Positions 8,930 to 16,589 of a stretch of 34,132 nucleotides of DNA are shown piece by piece. The stretch covers positions 1-34,132 of the forward strand of contig JAHBSH010000022.1 of the NCBI GenBank assembly GCA_019639215.1, given 5' to 3'. The position numbers and the translations under genes were made by a program. Position 1 is the first letter of the stretch. Every line of letters begins with the position of its first letter. The stretch is from Acidobacteriota bacterium (lineage in GTDB: Bacteria > Acidobacteriota > Blastocatellia > Pyrinomonadales > Pyrinomonadaceae). The notes beneath the pieces are model-generated. The model worked only from the letters and a program-made list of their open reading frames with translations. It searched no databases and was not told the origin of the DNA.

Positions 8930-9994
8930 ATGTTTTTTCATTTTTCCGGCCGCCTGCCGCTATTGCTTACTGTCCTTTCAACGCTGCTTTTTGCGACGTC
9001 CTGCATCACCGTAAAAAAGGAAAGTAAGACACCGACTCTGTTAAAAACAGAGAATGCCACTAAGGAACAGCTTCTCCGAGAGGTTGAACGGTTTTCTCGT
9101 GTCGATTCGCTCCACGCAAAGATGGACCTCAAATTTGAGGATAATTCTTTCGCCCAATTCGGCAGCAAGGAGATATACCGCTCTGCGGACGGTGAAGTGG
9201 TTGTTCAGCGTCCGTCTAATATATATCTGAAAGTTCAGGTGCCGGTGATAAAGACCGATGTTGCCCAAATGACATCTGACGGAGAGAACTTTCGCGTTGC
9301 AATACTTCAGGATGGTGGTAGCGGCAAGTTTAAGCGGTTTGTGAAGGGGCGTAATCATGCCGATTATTCACGTTTGCAGAAAGCAATAGATGAAAATAAT
9401 GATAAGGGGGCTGTAAGCCAGAACGTAAATGCTTTTGCCAACCTGCGTCCTCAACACTTTACCGACGCAATGCTGGTAAGGCCAATATCTCAAGACAATG
9501 TTTATACGCACAGCACGACATTTCAGATAGAAGAAGACCTTGACCAACCGAAGAAGTCGCCTTTGCGCATAGTCAATCGGGGTTATTATCTTCTGGACGA
9601 ATTTGTTCGTGACACCTCAGGTGAGCTGAGAATACTTCGACGGTTCTGGTTTGATCGTGTAGTCAACATAAGACTTGCACGGCAGCAAATATTTGATGCG
9701 AGAGGTGAGATAGAATCAGACATTGTTTACGGAGTTCCGGGTAATCTGACCGAAAACAGTGTTTACGCAAATCTGCCGCTCCGTATAACCGTGACGCGCC
9801 CGCAAGAAAAGTATGCAATGACGCTTACTTATCAGTCGCCTTCATCTGTGACAATTGGCGGCACCTATCCGGCTAGGGCTTTTATGCTGGAGAATAGTTG
9901 GGGGTTGGAAGAGGTCGACCTTGACCGGGAACTTCAGGAGATAGTCAGCGGGTCAACATCTTCATCTCTTAACATTGGTCGAAGAACGCAATAA
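8930..9994 (+). CDS. LolB/LolA-like outer-membrane lipoprotein (DUF4292-like), tentative
   Basis: A 354-residue lipoprotein. From the ATG at 8930 the signal peptide is short and normal, with lipobox FATSC and the lipidated cysteine at about residue 25. The mature part resembles the LolA/LolB/DUF4292 superfamily: an N-terminal helix (REVERFSRVDSLHAKM), then repeated beta-strands, with phrases such as RPSNIYLKVQ and MTSDGENFRV that describe a convex lipid-binding sheet. No catalytic residues are apparent. An in-frame start at 8759 would add about 57 residues with no signal-peptide logic; 8879 is another alternative. It sits 184 bases after coxD and 13 bases before a LolD-like ATPase, so a role in lipoprotein or lipid handling at the outer membrane is inferred. 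Confidence 0.65.
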   Translation: MFFHFSGRLPLLLTVLSTLLFATSCITVKKESKTPTLLKTENATKEQLLREVERFSRVDSLHAKMDLKFEDNSFAQFGSKEIYRSADGEVVVQRPSNIYLKVQVPVIKTDVAQMTSDGENFRVAILQDGGSGKFKRFVKGRNHADYSRLQKAIDENNDKGAVSQNVNAFANLRPQHFTDAMLVRPISQDNVYTHSTTFQIEEDLDQPKKSPLRIVNRGYYLLDEFVRDTSGELRILRRFWFDRVVNIRLARQQIFDARGEIESDIVYGVPGNLTENSVYANLPLRITVTRPQEKYAMTLTYQSPSSVTIGGTYPARAFMLENSWGLEEVDLDRELQEIVSGSTSSSLNIGRRTQ

Positions 9995-10007
9995 AAGTTT
10001 TGTTTAA

Positions 10008-10688
10008 ATGGAAACGATCCTACGCACAGAAGATCTCGCAAAATCATATCGCATCGGAAAACTTGAGGTATCCGCTTTACGCGGGGTGTCGCTTGAGGTC
10101 GAGCGAGGTGAGTTTGTTGCGATCATGGGGCCATCAGGCTGTGGCAAATCAACATTGCTCCATCTTTTAGGAGGACTGCTTAGTCCAACCAGCGGTAAAA
10201 TTATCATTGATGGTGAAGATATTTCCGCCGTCGGTGACGCTCAGCGAACTGATATACGTCGCAGAAAGATCGGTTTTGTGTTCCAACGATTCAATCTTTT
10301 TCCGACGCTTTCAGCCGAAGGCAATCTGAAATTGGCAGAAAAGATACACACCGGAAACGGTAACGGCAGCAGCGAAAGGCGGCGTGAGGTCTTGCGGCTT
10401 CTTAAATTGGAAGATAAAATGCACCATAAACCGCTGGAATTGTCAGGCGGAGAGCAGCAGAGAGTTGCTCTTGCACGTGCTATCATCAATAGCCCGGCAA
10501 TGATACTGGCGGATGAGCCAACGGGAAACCTTGATACTGAAAATTCTGAGATCGTCCTGGATATGTTCAAACGTTTGAACAGTGAATTCAACCAGACGAT
10601 CGTGATGATAACCCATAACCCGGAGGCAGCGGCAGTCTGTTCACGGACGATCAGAATGCTGGATGGCAGGATCGTCGATAATGGTTAG
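10008..10688 (+). CDS. ABC transporter ATPase, LolD/MacB type
   Basis: A 226-residue ATP-binding subunit. Walker [10 protein letters not shown] (41-49), Q-loop around Gln93, signature LSGGEQQR (145-152), Walker B ILADEP (166-171) and the H-loop His203 are all present. The short [18 protein letters not shown] segment and the overall length place it in the LolD/MacB/FtsE-like group, whose members extract lipoproteins or drive mechanotransmission. No permease of the LolC/E or MacB type is encoded beside it, so it must pair with one encoded elsewhere or with something unrecognised. It lies 13 bases after the lipoprotein gene and is probably co-transcribed. Confidence 0.92.
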   Translation: METILRTEDLAKSYRIGKLEVSALRGVSLEVERGEFVAIMGPSGCGKSTLLHLLGGLLSPTSGKIIIDGEDISAVGDAQRTDIRRRKIGFVFQRFNLFPTLSAEGNLKLAEKIHTGNGNGSSERRREVLRLLKLEDKMHHKPLELSGGEQQRVALARAIINSPAMILADEPTGNLDTENSEIVLDMFKRLNSEFNQTIVMITHNPEAAAVCSRTIRMLDGRIVDNG

Positions 10689-10721
10689 GGAACGGACGAA
10701 AATGACCATCCCTTTAAGAAG

Positions 10722-11024
10722 ATGTCGATATTCAAACGATTCATCTTGTGGAATTACAGCCGGGAAACCTCGGTATATGTCATTTTCTGCCTGCTTATAG
10801 TCGCTTTTATTTTTCTTACCCCAAAAGCATGGTTCGATAAACGCGAAAGGCTTGCAACCCAAACCTCGCGTCTGATCGTCAAAGCTGAAGATTTCTCTCC
10901 TGACCGAACCGTCATGGCAAAGCGTGTCCGTGAGATCAGTGGAAACCCAAAGGCCGAGATAATAGAGTCTCGTGAAAAGAAAAATGCCCTCGGCGAGACG
11001 GTTTACGAGATAGAAATAAGATAG
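10722..11024 (+). CDS. Small single-span membrane protein, function unknown
   Basis: A 100-residue protein with one N-terminal hydrophobic helix (about residues 17-33, ending in LTPKAWF) followed by a basic, charged soluble domain. I do not recognise a family. The N-terminus has basic residues before the helix, so the C-terminal domain is expected on the periplasmic side. It stands between the LolD-like ATPase and the LolA-like carrier, 33 bases after the first and 64 before the second, so it may work with them. It is too small to be a LolC/E-type permease, which has four helices and a large periplasmic domain. Confidence 0.6.
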   Translation: MSIFKRFILWNYSRETSVYVIFCLLIVAFIFLTPKAWFDKRERLATQTSRLIVKAEDFSPDRTVMAKRVREISGNPKAEIIESREKKNALGETVYEIEIR

Positions 11025-11088
11025 AGATATATAAAATTGAGTATCGCTAGATATTCCGGGCGATACCGGAAATTTAGGAAATACTGCT

Positions 11089-11781
11089 ATGAAAATTTTT
11101 ACCAAGGCTATAACCTTTGCATTAATATTTACCGCAATTTCAATATTTGCCGGAGATGCGTCTGCTCAGGGAGTTCAGAATGAGATCCTACGAAGAATGG
11201 ATGCTCACAACAAGGCAATGACGTCACTCAAGGCAGATATAAAACGCGTTCAAGAAAACCATCAGATAGGTACAACTGAAACAAATAGTGGTACGCTGAC
11301 ATATCTTCCTGGAAAGAACCAAAGAAGCCCGTATGTCCGGCTTGACTGGAAAAGCCCTGAGGAGATCATGACCGTTGCAAACAAACAGTATATGATCTAT
11401 CGGCCACGCTTAAAACAGGCTTATACAGGCAGTACTGACAAGGCTTCTAAAAATGCAAACGCGGCACCGGCGCTGAGTTTTATGAACATGTCCAGCAAAG
11501 AACTGCGGGCAAATTTTGATGTGGCTATCTTGTCAGAGAATGCGACACTTAGTAGCGGTACGAACACTATCCAAATGAAACTGACCCCGAAAAAATCAAG
11601 TAGCTATTCTCATGCGGAGGTCTGGGTCGATAGTGATGGTATGCCTTTGCAGGTGAAAATACTTGAGAAAAATAATGATTCGACAACAATTTTGCTTACG
11701 AACCTTAAGCGAAACGGACAGATCAATACATCTGAGTTCGTTTATAGATTGCCGAAAGGCACCGAGATTCTAAAATCTTAG
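11089..11781 (+). CDS. LolA-like periplasmic lipoprotein carrier
   Basis: A 230-residue exported protein with a clear signal peptide (hydrophobic core about 6-22, cleavage after ASA). The mature domain follows the LolA-like pattern: an N-terminal amphipathic helix (NEILRRMDAHNKAMTSLKADIKRV), a GTLTYLPGK strand, a RLDWKSP strand, a YMIYRPRLKQ strand and a C-terminal strand ending VYRLPKGTEI. LolA proteins ferry lipoproteins or lipids across the periplasm. Its position after an ABC ATPase of LolD type supports that role, but outer-membrane LolA homologues in other phyla can carry other lipids. A terminator-like hairpin follows at 11805. Confidence 0.8.
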   Translation: MKIFTKAITFALIFTAISIFAGDASAQGVQNEILRRMDAHNKAMTSLKADIKRVQENHQIGTTETNSGTLTYLPGKNQRSPYVRLDWKSPEEIMTVANKQYMIYRPRLKQAYTGSTDKASKNANAAPALSFMNMSSKELRANFDVAILSENATLSSGTNTIQMKLTPKKSSSYSHAEVWVDSDGMPLQVKILEKNNDSTTILLTNLKRNGQINTSEFVYRLPKGTEILKS

Positions 11782-11804
11782 CATGACGACATTGCTAGGT
11801 TTAT

Positions 11805-11832
11805 GCCCCGGTCGTTTGGCCGGGGCTATTTA
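11805..11832 (+). terminator. Terminator-like hairpin after the Lol-like cassette
   Basis: GCCCCGG (11805-11811) pairs with CCGGGGC (11820-11826) across an eight-base loop. The following TATTTATG is only a weak U-tract. It separates the cassette from the next promoter. Confidence 0.6.
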
Positions 11833-11835
11833 TGT

Positions 11836-11864
11836 TTGTAAGACGGGAAACAAGAATTTATAAT
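11836..11864 (+). promoter_or_regulatory. Sigma-70-type promoter for the radical SAM gene
   Basis: TTGTAA (11836-11841), a 17-base spacer and a perfect TATAAT (11859-11864). The expected transcription start near 11871 leaves a leader of about 87 bases before the ATG at 11958. I saw no strong structure in that leader. Confidence 0.6.
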
Positions 11865-11957
11865 AAACATTACGTTTTGATACGGCTAGGTCAATGTTTT
11901 CAGTGTTCAAGGAAGCATGTAAGATTGCCGAATATTGATGGCGTAAGATAGAGAACT

Positions 11958-12983
11958 ATGCCAAAGGCAAGCGGATTCAGCAGATTCACACGCGGTGTCA
12001 GGCACACCGTAAGGGCATTCGTGTCCACAAAACATCCTGTGTTGGTACATATTGTGCCAATGCGGCGGTGTAACCTTTCTTGCACTTACTGCAATGAATA
12101 CGACAAAACGAGCGATCCGGTGCCGATCGACACGATGCTCGAAAGGATAGACAAGCTGGCTGAATTTGGTTCGTCTGTGATCACGATCTCAGGCGGCGAG
12201 CCAATGATGCATCCACAGATCTATGACATCATCGGACGCATAAGGCATCACGGAATGATCGCAGGCCTTATCTCGAACGGCTACTATTTTCAGCCTGAGA
12301 AGATCAAAAAGCTCAATGAGGCCGGTTTGGACTATCTCCAGATATCAATAGATAACGTTACGCCCGACGATGTTTCCAAAAAAAGCTTAAAGGTGCTTGA
12401 TGCCAAACTTGTCAATCTTCGCGACCACGCCAAATTTAAGGTGAACATTAACTCTGTCGTTGGTGGCGGCGTGGCAAACCCGGAAGAAGCCTTGATAATA
12501 GCCAATCGTGCGCGCGAATTAGGGTTTTCTTCGACCGTCGGCGTTATCCACGACGACATGGGGCTGAACAAAGGCCTGACACCGCGTGAAAAAGAGGTCT
12601 ATAAAGAGATCAAGGCAAAAGGAACGCGGTCATACGCCCGATGGAACTGGTTTCAGGATAAATTGGTGGAAGGCGAGGAATATGAATGGCGTTGCCGTTC
12701 CGGGGCAAGGTATCTGTACATAGATGAGAAAGGTATAGTCAACTGGTGCTCGCAGCAGCGTGGAACACCGGGCATTCCACTTCTGGAATACACGCACGAG
12801 GATATGGAGCGTGAATACATCACAGAGAAATGGTGTGCCCCGACGTGTACTATCCAATGTGTTCACCAGACGGCTTTGCTTGATAATTGGCGCGACCCGC
12901 AAATCTCTCTCAATGATTACAATAAGCGGAAAGGACGCGGCCTTAAGAAAGAGACAGTCGCGCAGGTGCTTGAAGCAGAGTAG
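11958..12983 (+). CDS. Radical SAM protein with SPASM/twitch-like C-terminal cysteines
   Basis: A 341-residue soluble protein. The radical SAM motif CNLSCTYC supplies cluster cysteines 38, 42 and 45, and the SAM-binding GGEP follows at 79-82. The C-terminal third has five more cysteines (246, 264, 293, 297, 301), the last three spaced CxxxCxxxC, consistent with a SPASM- or twitch-type auxiliary iron-sulfur cluster. The core resembles MoaA/peptide-modifying radical SAM proteins. The substrate is unknown: no small precursor peptide with an obvious core is seen beside it. The downstream membrane protein starts 24 bases after it and may be co-transcribed. HpnH-like and other class assignments cannot be excluded. 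Confidence 0.88.
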   Translation: MPKASGFSRFTRGVRHTVRAFVSTKHPVLVHIVPMRRCNLSCTYCNEYDKTSDPVPIDTMLERIDKLAEFGSSVITISGGEPMMHPQIYDIIGRIRHHGMIAGLISNGYYFQPEKIKKLNEAGLDYLQISIDNVTPDDVSKKSLKVLDAKLVNLRDHAKFKVNINSVVGGGVANPEEALIIANRARELGFSSTVGVIHDDMGLNKGLTPREKEVYKEIKAKGTRSYARWNWFQDKLVEGEEYEWRCRSGARYLYIDEKGIVNWCSQQRGTPGIPLLEYTHEDMEREYITEKWCAPTCTIQCVHQTALLDNWRDPQISLNDYNKRKGRGLKKETVAQVLEAE

Positions 12984-13007
12984 TCTTTTGCCGACAAGCA
13001 GATCATC

Positions 13008-13496
13008 ATGACAGACGAACAGCACAATAAGTACATTGCTTGGGCGTTCATCGCGCATGGTTCTTTACAAGTACTGATGTTTACGGCGGTTCTGGCCGTC
13101 ATGGCGCTGTTCATATTTGCCGGACCTGGTGAAGATATTCCAAGCGGCCCTTTTGCATTCATAGGTGGTATTGTTCTTCTGCTCAATCTACTCCTCCTCT
13201 CACCAAGTTTTATTGCTGCCTATGCAATGATCAAACGTAAGCCTTGGGCTCGTGTCGCAGCTATTATTGCCGCGGCCTTGTCGGCAATGAATGTGCCGAC
13301 AGGAACACTCACCGCAGTGTACGCCTTGTGGTTTTTCGTCGGCGAGCAATGGCACAATGTTTACGCGACGCCTCGAATGGAGGATATTAAGCTTTCGCTC
13401 AACCCAGAGGATATTCATTCGAAATGGGAAGGCCGCTATGTTGATGTGAACGGAGAAGTAGTATATCGACAACCGGAAACTCCGGACTGGCGGTAG
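13008..13496 (+). CDS. Small multi-span membrane protein, function unknown
   Basis: A 162-residue protein with three to four hydrophobic helices (about 10-38, 45-70, 78-108) and a soluble C-terminal tail of about 50 residues. A short basic loop, IKRKPWAR, lies between the second and third helix; such a loop is common in small bacterial membrane proteins of unknown function. It follows the radical SAM gene by 24 bases and precedes a small conserved gene by 56, so it is probably in the same transcript. I recognise no family. Confidence 0.7.
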   Translation: MTDEQHNKYIAWAFIAHGSLQVLMFTAVLAVMALFIFAGPGEDIPSGPFAFIGGIVLLLNLLLLSPSFIAAYAMIKRKPWARVAAIIAAALSAMNVPTGTLTAVYALWFFVGEQWHNVYATPRMEDIKLSLNPEDIHSKWEGRYVDVNGEVVYRQPETPDWR

Positions 13497-13552
13497 ATAT
13501 CGAGTAGCGGTTGTTTCATTCGCAATATTTTCTGGCCTTGTTTTCTTACTCT

Positions 13553-13831
13553 ATGGTTTGTTCTCACCTTGCCGGACTAGAACAGGAACTGATCCGGTCA
13601 GGTGCGTCGGAAACATATCGTGGACAGGCATGGTCAGACAATTGCCGCGAATGGGTGTATTTTGATCTTGTCTTGGATGTAGTATCAATAGCTGAGCGTT
13701 TCGGTTTTGAAGATCCTGTAGCTGTACATGAGAATAATGATCCCAAAAGTGGGCAGGAACGCGGATTTATCTGTCGGCTGTGTCACGATGGCATCATGGG
13801 CAGACTAGAAGGGGCGAAACCATTCAAATAA
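13553..13831 (+). CDS. Small conserved protein with Cys/His motifs, function unknown
   Basis: A 92-residue soluble protein. From memory it belongs to a widespread family of small uncharacterised proteins that share a start like CxHL, a TYRGQAWSDNCREWVYFD block and a terminal CxxCH. Here these are Cys3-Ser-His5, the NCREW cysteine, and CRLCH near the end. The set of cysteines and histidines could bind a metal such as zinc, but the CxxCH is unlikely to bind heme because there is no signal peptide. The ATG at 13553 is chosen since it aligns the CSHL start with the family; the open frame extends upstream to 13511. It overlaps closely with the flavoprotein gene (one base between stop and start). 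Confidence 0.75.
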   Translation: MVCSHLAGLEQELIRSGASETYRGQAWSDNCREWVYFDLVLDVVSIAERFGFEDPVAVHENNDPKSGQERGFICRLCHDGIMGRLEGAKPFK

Positions 13832-13832
13832 T

Positions 13833-14423
13833 ATGAGCGAAAAGACATTGCAGGTGGTGGTGCTGCTCGGTACCAACCGAAAGGACAGAAAAAGTGAACA
13901 TGCTGCAAACTGGCTTTTCCAGAAATTAGAAGAGCGAAATGAGATCTCAGCAAGGTTTTTTGATCCTAGAGATTTCAATTTGCCGGGCGACCATTACGGA
14001 ATGGAGATCGGACATCAATTTCCGGAATGGAAAGAGGCCGTCACTCAGGCGGATGCCATTGTCATTGTCACGCCGGAATACAACCATGGCTATCCGGGAA
14101 TTCTAAAAAGCATTCTGGATCTTCTTCTAAAAGAATATATTCATAAAGCGGTCGGTTTTGTTGGAGTTTCGGCCGGAAGTTGGGGCGGCACCCGTGTCAT
14201 CGAAAATCTGCTCCCGGTCGTTAGGGAACTCGGTCTCGTCTCCACATTCACTGACATAAATTTCACCAAGATCGGCACCAGATTTGACGAAGAAGGAAAT
14301 CTACTGGACGAGGCATATGAAAGACGGGCCAGCGGATTTATCGACGAGCTAATATGGATGGCGACGACCCTTCGCTGGGGAAGGGAGAACGTCGCCTCAA
14401 AATATCATCAAAGCAAAGGATAG
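13833..14423 (+). CDS. NADPH-dependent FMN reductase-like flavoprotein
   Basis: A 196-residue flavodoxin-fold protein. The N-terminal LLGTNRKDRKS loop binds the FMN phosphate, and TPEYNHGYPGILKSILD is the hallmark of the NADPH-dependent FMN reductase/azoreductase/chromate reductase family. A second FMN-contact stretch, GVSAGSWGGTRVIENL, follows. Members reduce quinones, azo dyes or metal ions using NAD(P)H; the physiological substrate is not predictable. Its ATG lies one base after the stop of the preceding small gene, so the two are translationally coupled. It is the last gene of this + strand run and converges with the hydrolase gene on the other strand. Confidence 0.92.
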   Translation: MSEKTLQVVVLLGTNRKDRKSEHAANWLFQKLEERNEISARFFDPRDFNLPGDHYGMEIGHQFPEWKEAVTQADAIVIVTPEYNHGYPGILKSILDLLLKEYIHKAVGFVGVSAGSWGGTRVIENLLPVVRELGLVSTFTDINFTKIGTRFDEEGNLLDEAYERRASGFIDELIWMATTLRWGRENVASKYHQSKG

Positions 14424-14445
14424 TCTTCGATTAAAGCCCGATCAT

Positions 14446-16530
14446 TTATCGATCAATAGGAACGCCGAGGTCTGTCCATTTTCCGCCTGTAAAAGTCATA
14501 AGATTTCCGTTCACAGATCTTGCGAGGAATCCTCCGTCAATTGCCGTCATAGAGCCGGTTATGCTTCCGCCAAGATCTGAAACCGACCATTCTTCGCTGA
14601 ATGAAAAACGCAGAACGCTGCCGGTTGTTGATCTGGCATATACGTTCATCGTATTTCCATTGGATATAGCTGAAGGCTTTCCGTGTATTGGTGGAATTCC
14701 CAATTGAGCCGAGACTGAACCCCATGATGACCATTGCCCAGCCGGGCCTGGGGCTTTTGTTCTGGTCAACAATGATCCGTTCCGGTCACGAATGAAAAGA
14801 AATATCACACCTGTGTTAGAAACTGCTGCCGCAGGAGTATCTACCGCGGCTCCATCCAGTGTGACAGTTTCCCATGCATCATTACCGACCTTATATGAAT
14901 AATATGTCTTTCTATCCCATCCCCTGAAGAAAAGATCTAAACGGTTCGGTGCAGATGTAAGAAGTACCGGTGAGCCGATAGCTTTAATCTCATTACTTAC
15001 AACCTCACCCGAATCACCCGGTTGGCTCCTTTCTGTAAAGTGGTATAGCTTATAGTCATTGCCTAGGGCTACTGCACTGAATCTGCCCGAACTAAGCGAA
15101 ACAGCTGCCGGATCAGCAATGATGCCCTCCTTCAATATCCGTTCCCGTCCCCATACAAAAGTCGGTCGTGGCACATGAACAAGATTATTCGCAACGGTTC
15201 GATAGAACACATCATTTATACTGACGGCGTTCTGAAGAATCGCCGGCGACCCTATTATTCGTCTAAGACGATTAGGCATTCTTCTTCCAAAATTCCAGAA
15301 ACTCGGCAATCCGGCCCGAGTATTTGCAATAATCTGACCTTGCGGCGTAGTGCCGATCGATGTGCTGCTATCGGATAATTCGGTCAGAATGGTGTCGTAT
15401 ATATTGTCCCATGAGATCATGTGACCAAGAGCACTCTCGTCTATTTCAACACGAAATATATCGGTATTTTGTAGAGAAATAAGGGCAAGTCTGATCTCAT
15501 ACTCATACTGTCTTACAGCATCAACAAAACCGTATCCGCGAACAAGTAACGAATCATGTTGAGATGCTCCGTAGCAACAATCATCATTCCGATTAAGTAC
15601 ATGAATTTGTCGGCGGCCAATACCATGAGATCCCATTATGTAAAGATCCAAATAACCTACTTCGGAATAAACGTCCGGGTCGGTCTGTTCGTTGTCGCCG
15701 ACCGAACCTCCTGAACGCATGTAAAGTGGTATGGAACCAGCCACCGAGATTCCTAGCTTTATACGCGTATCAATTGCTGTATAAAGCGTCATTGTCCAGC
15801 CACCGCCCGAGAAACCAACCATAGAGATATCAGTGTATTGAGGAAACTCATCCTTTTTGCTCATTGTCTCTATGTAATTGATCGTTGCCGCTACGGGATC
15901 CATGAAGTACTTTAGAGGGCTTCCCGTCAATGGCGGGTTCAGGTCATAAAATTCTGCGTGAGGTAATCCGGTTCCAGGATGGTTGGCATTTATGTTTGTC
16001 TGAAACACTGCGTATCTAGACATATAAAGAGCAATTACCGAATAGCCTTCACTCAAAAGTCCTTCAAGCGTACGTCTCATTCCGAAGCCTTCGTCTGTCA
16101 GCTCCGCACTGTCATCAAAACTAGTAGCGTGTCCGTGATGAAGAATGACGAGACGATCTATCTTGAACGAAGGTATGAAATGATGGGCATAAGTAACATA
16201 TCCGTGATCCATCTGAAAGACCATGGTATCTACTCTTTCTAGATTTGGAAGATCTTGTACAGGGCTGATGTCATTACGGACTACAGGCAATTGAGGCATT
16301 GCATTCTGCGGAAACCCTTTTCCACCCCAAATGTGGTCGATCAGAAATTGACGTTTGGCGATAACGTCAGCTTCAGTTTGTATCGTAATATTACGGTCAT
16401 TTACCAGACCGTTGGCCAAAACGCCAACTGGAATACAAAGTATGATCAGATGAATCGAGAACCTAAAAATGCCCGAAAGTATATTTTTCAATGATTGAAG
16501 CAATCTCATTGGTATCTTATTCGCAAGCAT
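14446..16530 (-). CDS. Exported alpha/beta hydrolase with C-terminal beta-propeller-like domain
   Basis: A 694-residue exported protein with a hydrophobic signal segment (about residues 22-40). The central domain is an alpha/beta hydrolase: a HHGHATS oxyanion-hole region near 131-137, the nucleophile elbow GFSGGG with Ser241, an acidic candidate at NDDCC (about 315) and His370 in ALGHMIS. The last 230 residues are repeated units of about 45 residues, each with Asn/Asp-Gly turns and a W/Y-rich strand (FFRGWDRKTYYS, GQWSSWGSV, GGKWTDLG), resembling PLL-like or fucose-lectin-type propellers that bind sugars. Substrate unknown; a secreted esterase targeted to a glycan is an inference. The start may instead be the ATG at 16509. 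It follows pyk by 59 bases. Confidence 0.75.
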   Translation of the reverse strand: MLANKIPMRLLQSLKNILSGIFRFSIHLIILCIPVGVLANGLVNDRNITIQTEADVIAKRQFLIDHIWGGKGFPQNAMPQLPVVRNDISPVQDLPNLERVDTMVFQMDHGYVTYAHHFIPSFKIDRLVILHHGHATSFDDSAELTDEGFGMRRTLEGLLSEGYSVIALYMSRYAVFQTNINANHPGTGLPHAEFYDLNPPLTGSPLKYFMDPVAATINYIETMSKKDEFPQYTDISMVGFSGGGWTMTLYTAIDTRIKLGISVAGSIPLYMRSGGSVGDNEQTDPDVYSEVGYLDLYIMGSHGIGRRQIHVLNRNDDCCYGASQHDSLLVRGYGFVDAVRQYEYEIRLALISLQNTDIFRVEIDESALGHMISWDNIYDTILTELSDSSTSIGTTPQGQIIANTRAGLPSFWNFGRRMPNRLRRIIGSPAILQNAVSINDVFYRTVANNLVHVPRPTFVWGRERILKEGIIADPAAVSLSSGRFSAVALGNDYKLYHFTERSQPGDSGEVVSNEIKAIGSPVLLTSAPNRLDLFFRGWDRKTYYSYKVGNDAWETVTLDGAAVDTPAAAVSNTGVIFLFIRDRNGSLLTRTKAPGPAGQWSSWGSVSAQLGIPPIHGKPSAISNGNTMNVYARSTTGSVLRFSFSEEWSVSDLGGSITGSMTAIDGGFLARSVNGNLMTFTGGKWTDLGVPIDR

Positions 16531-16589
16531 TACTTGAACTGGACGTTAAGTAAAAAAAGTATGGATACGAAATTATACCACAAAACGGA

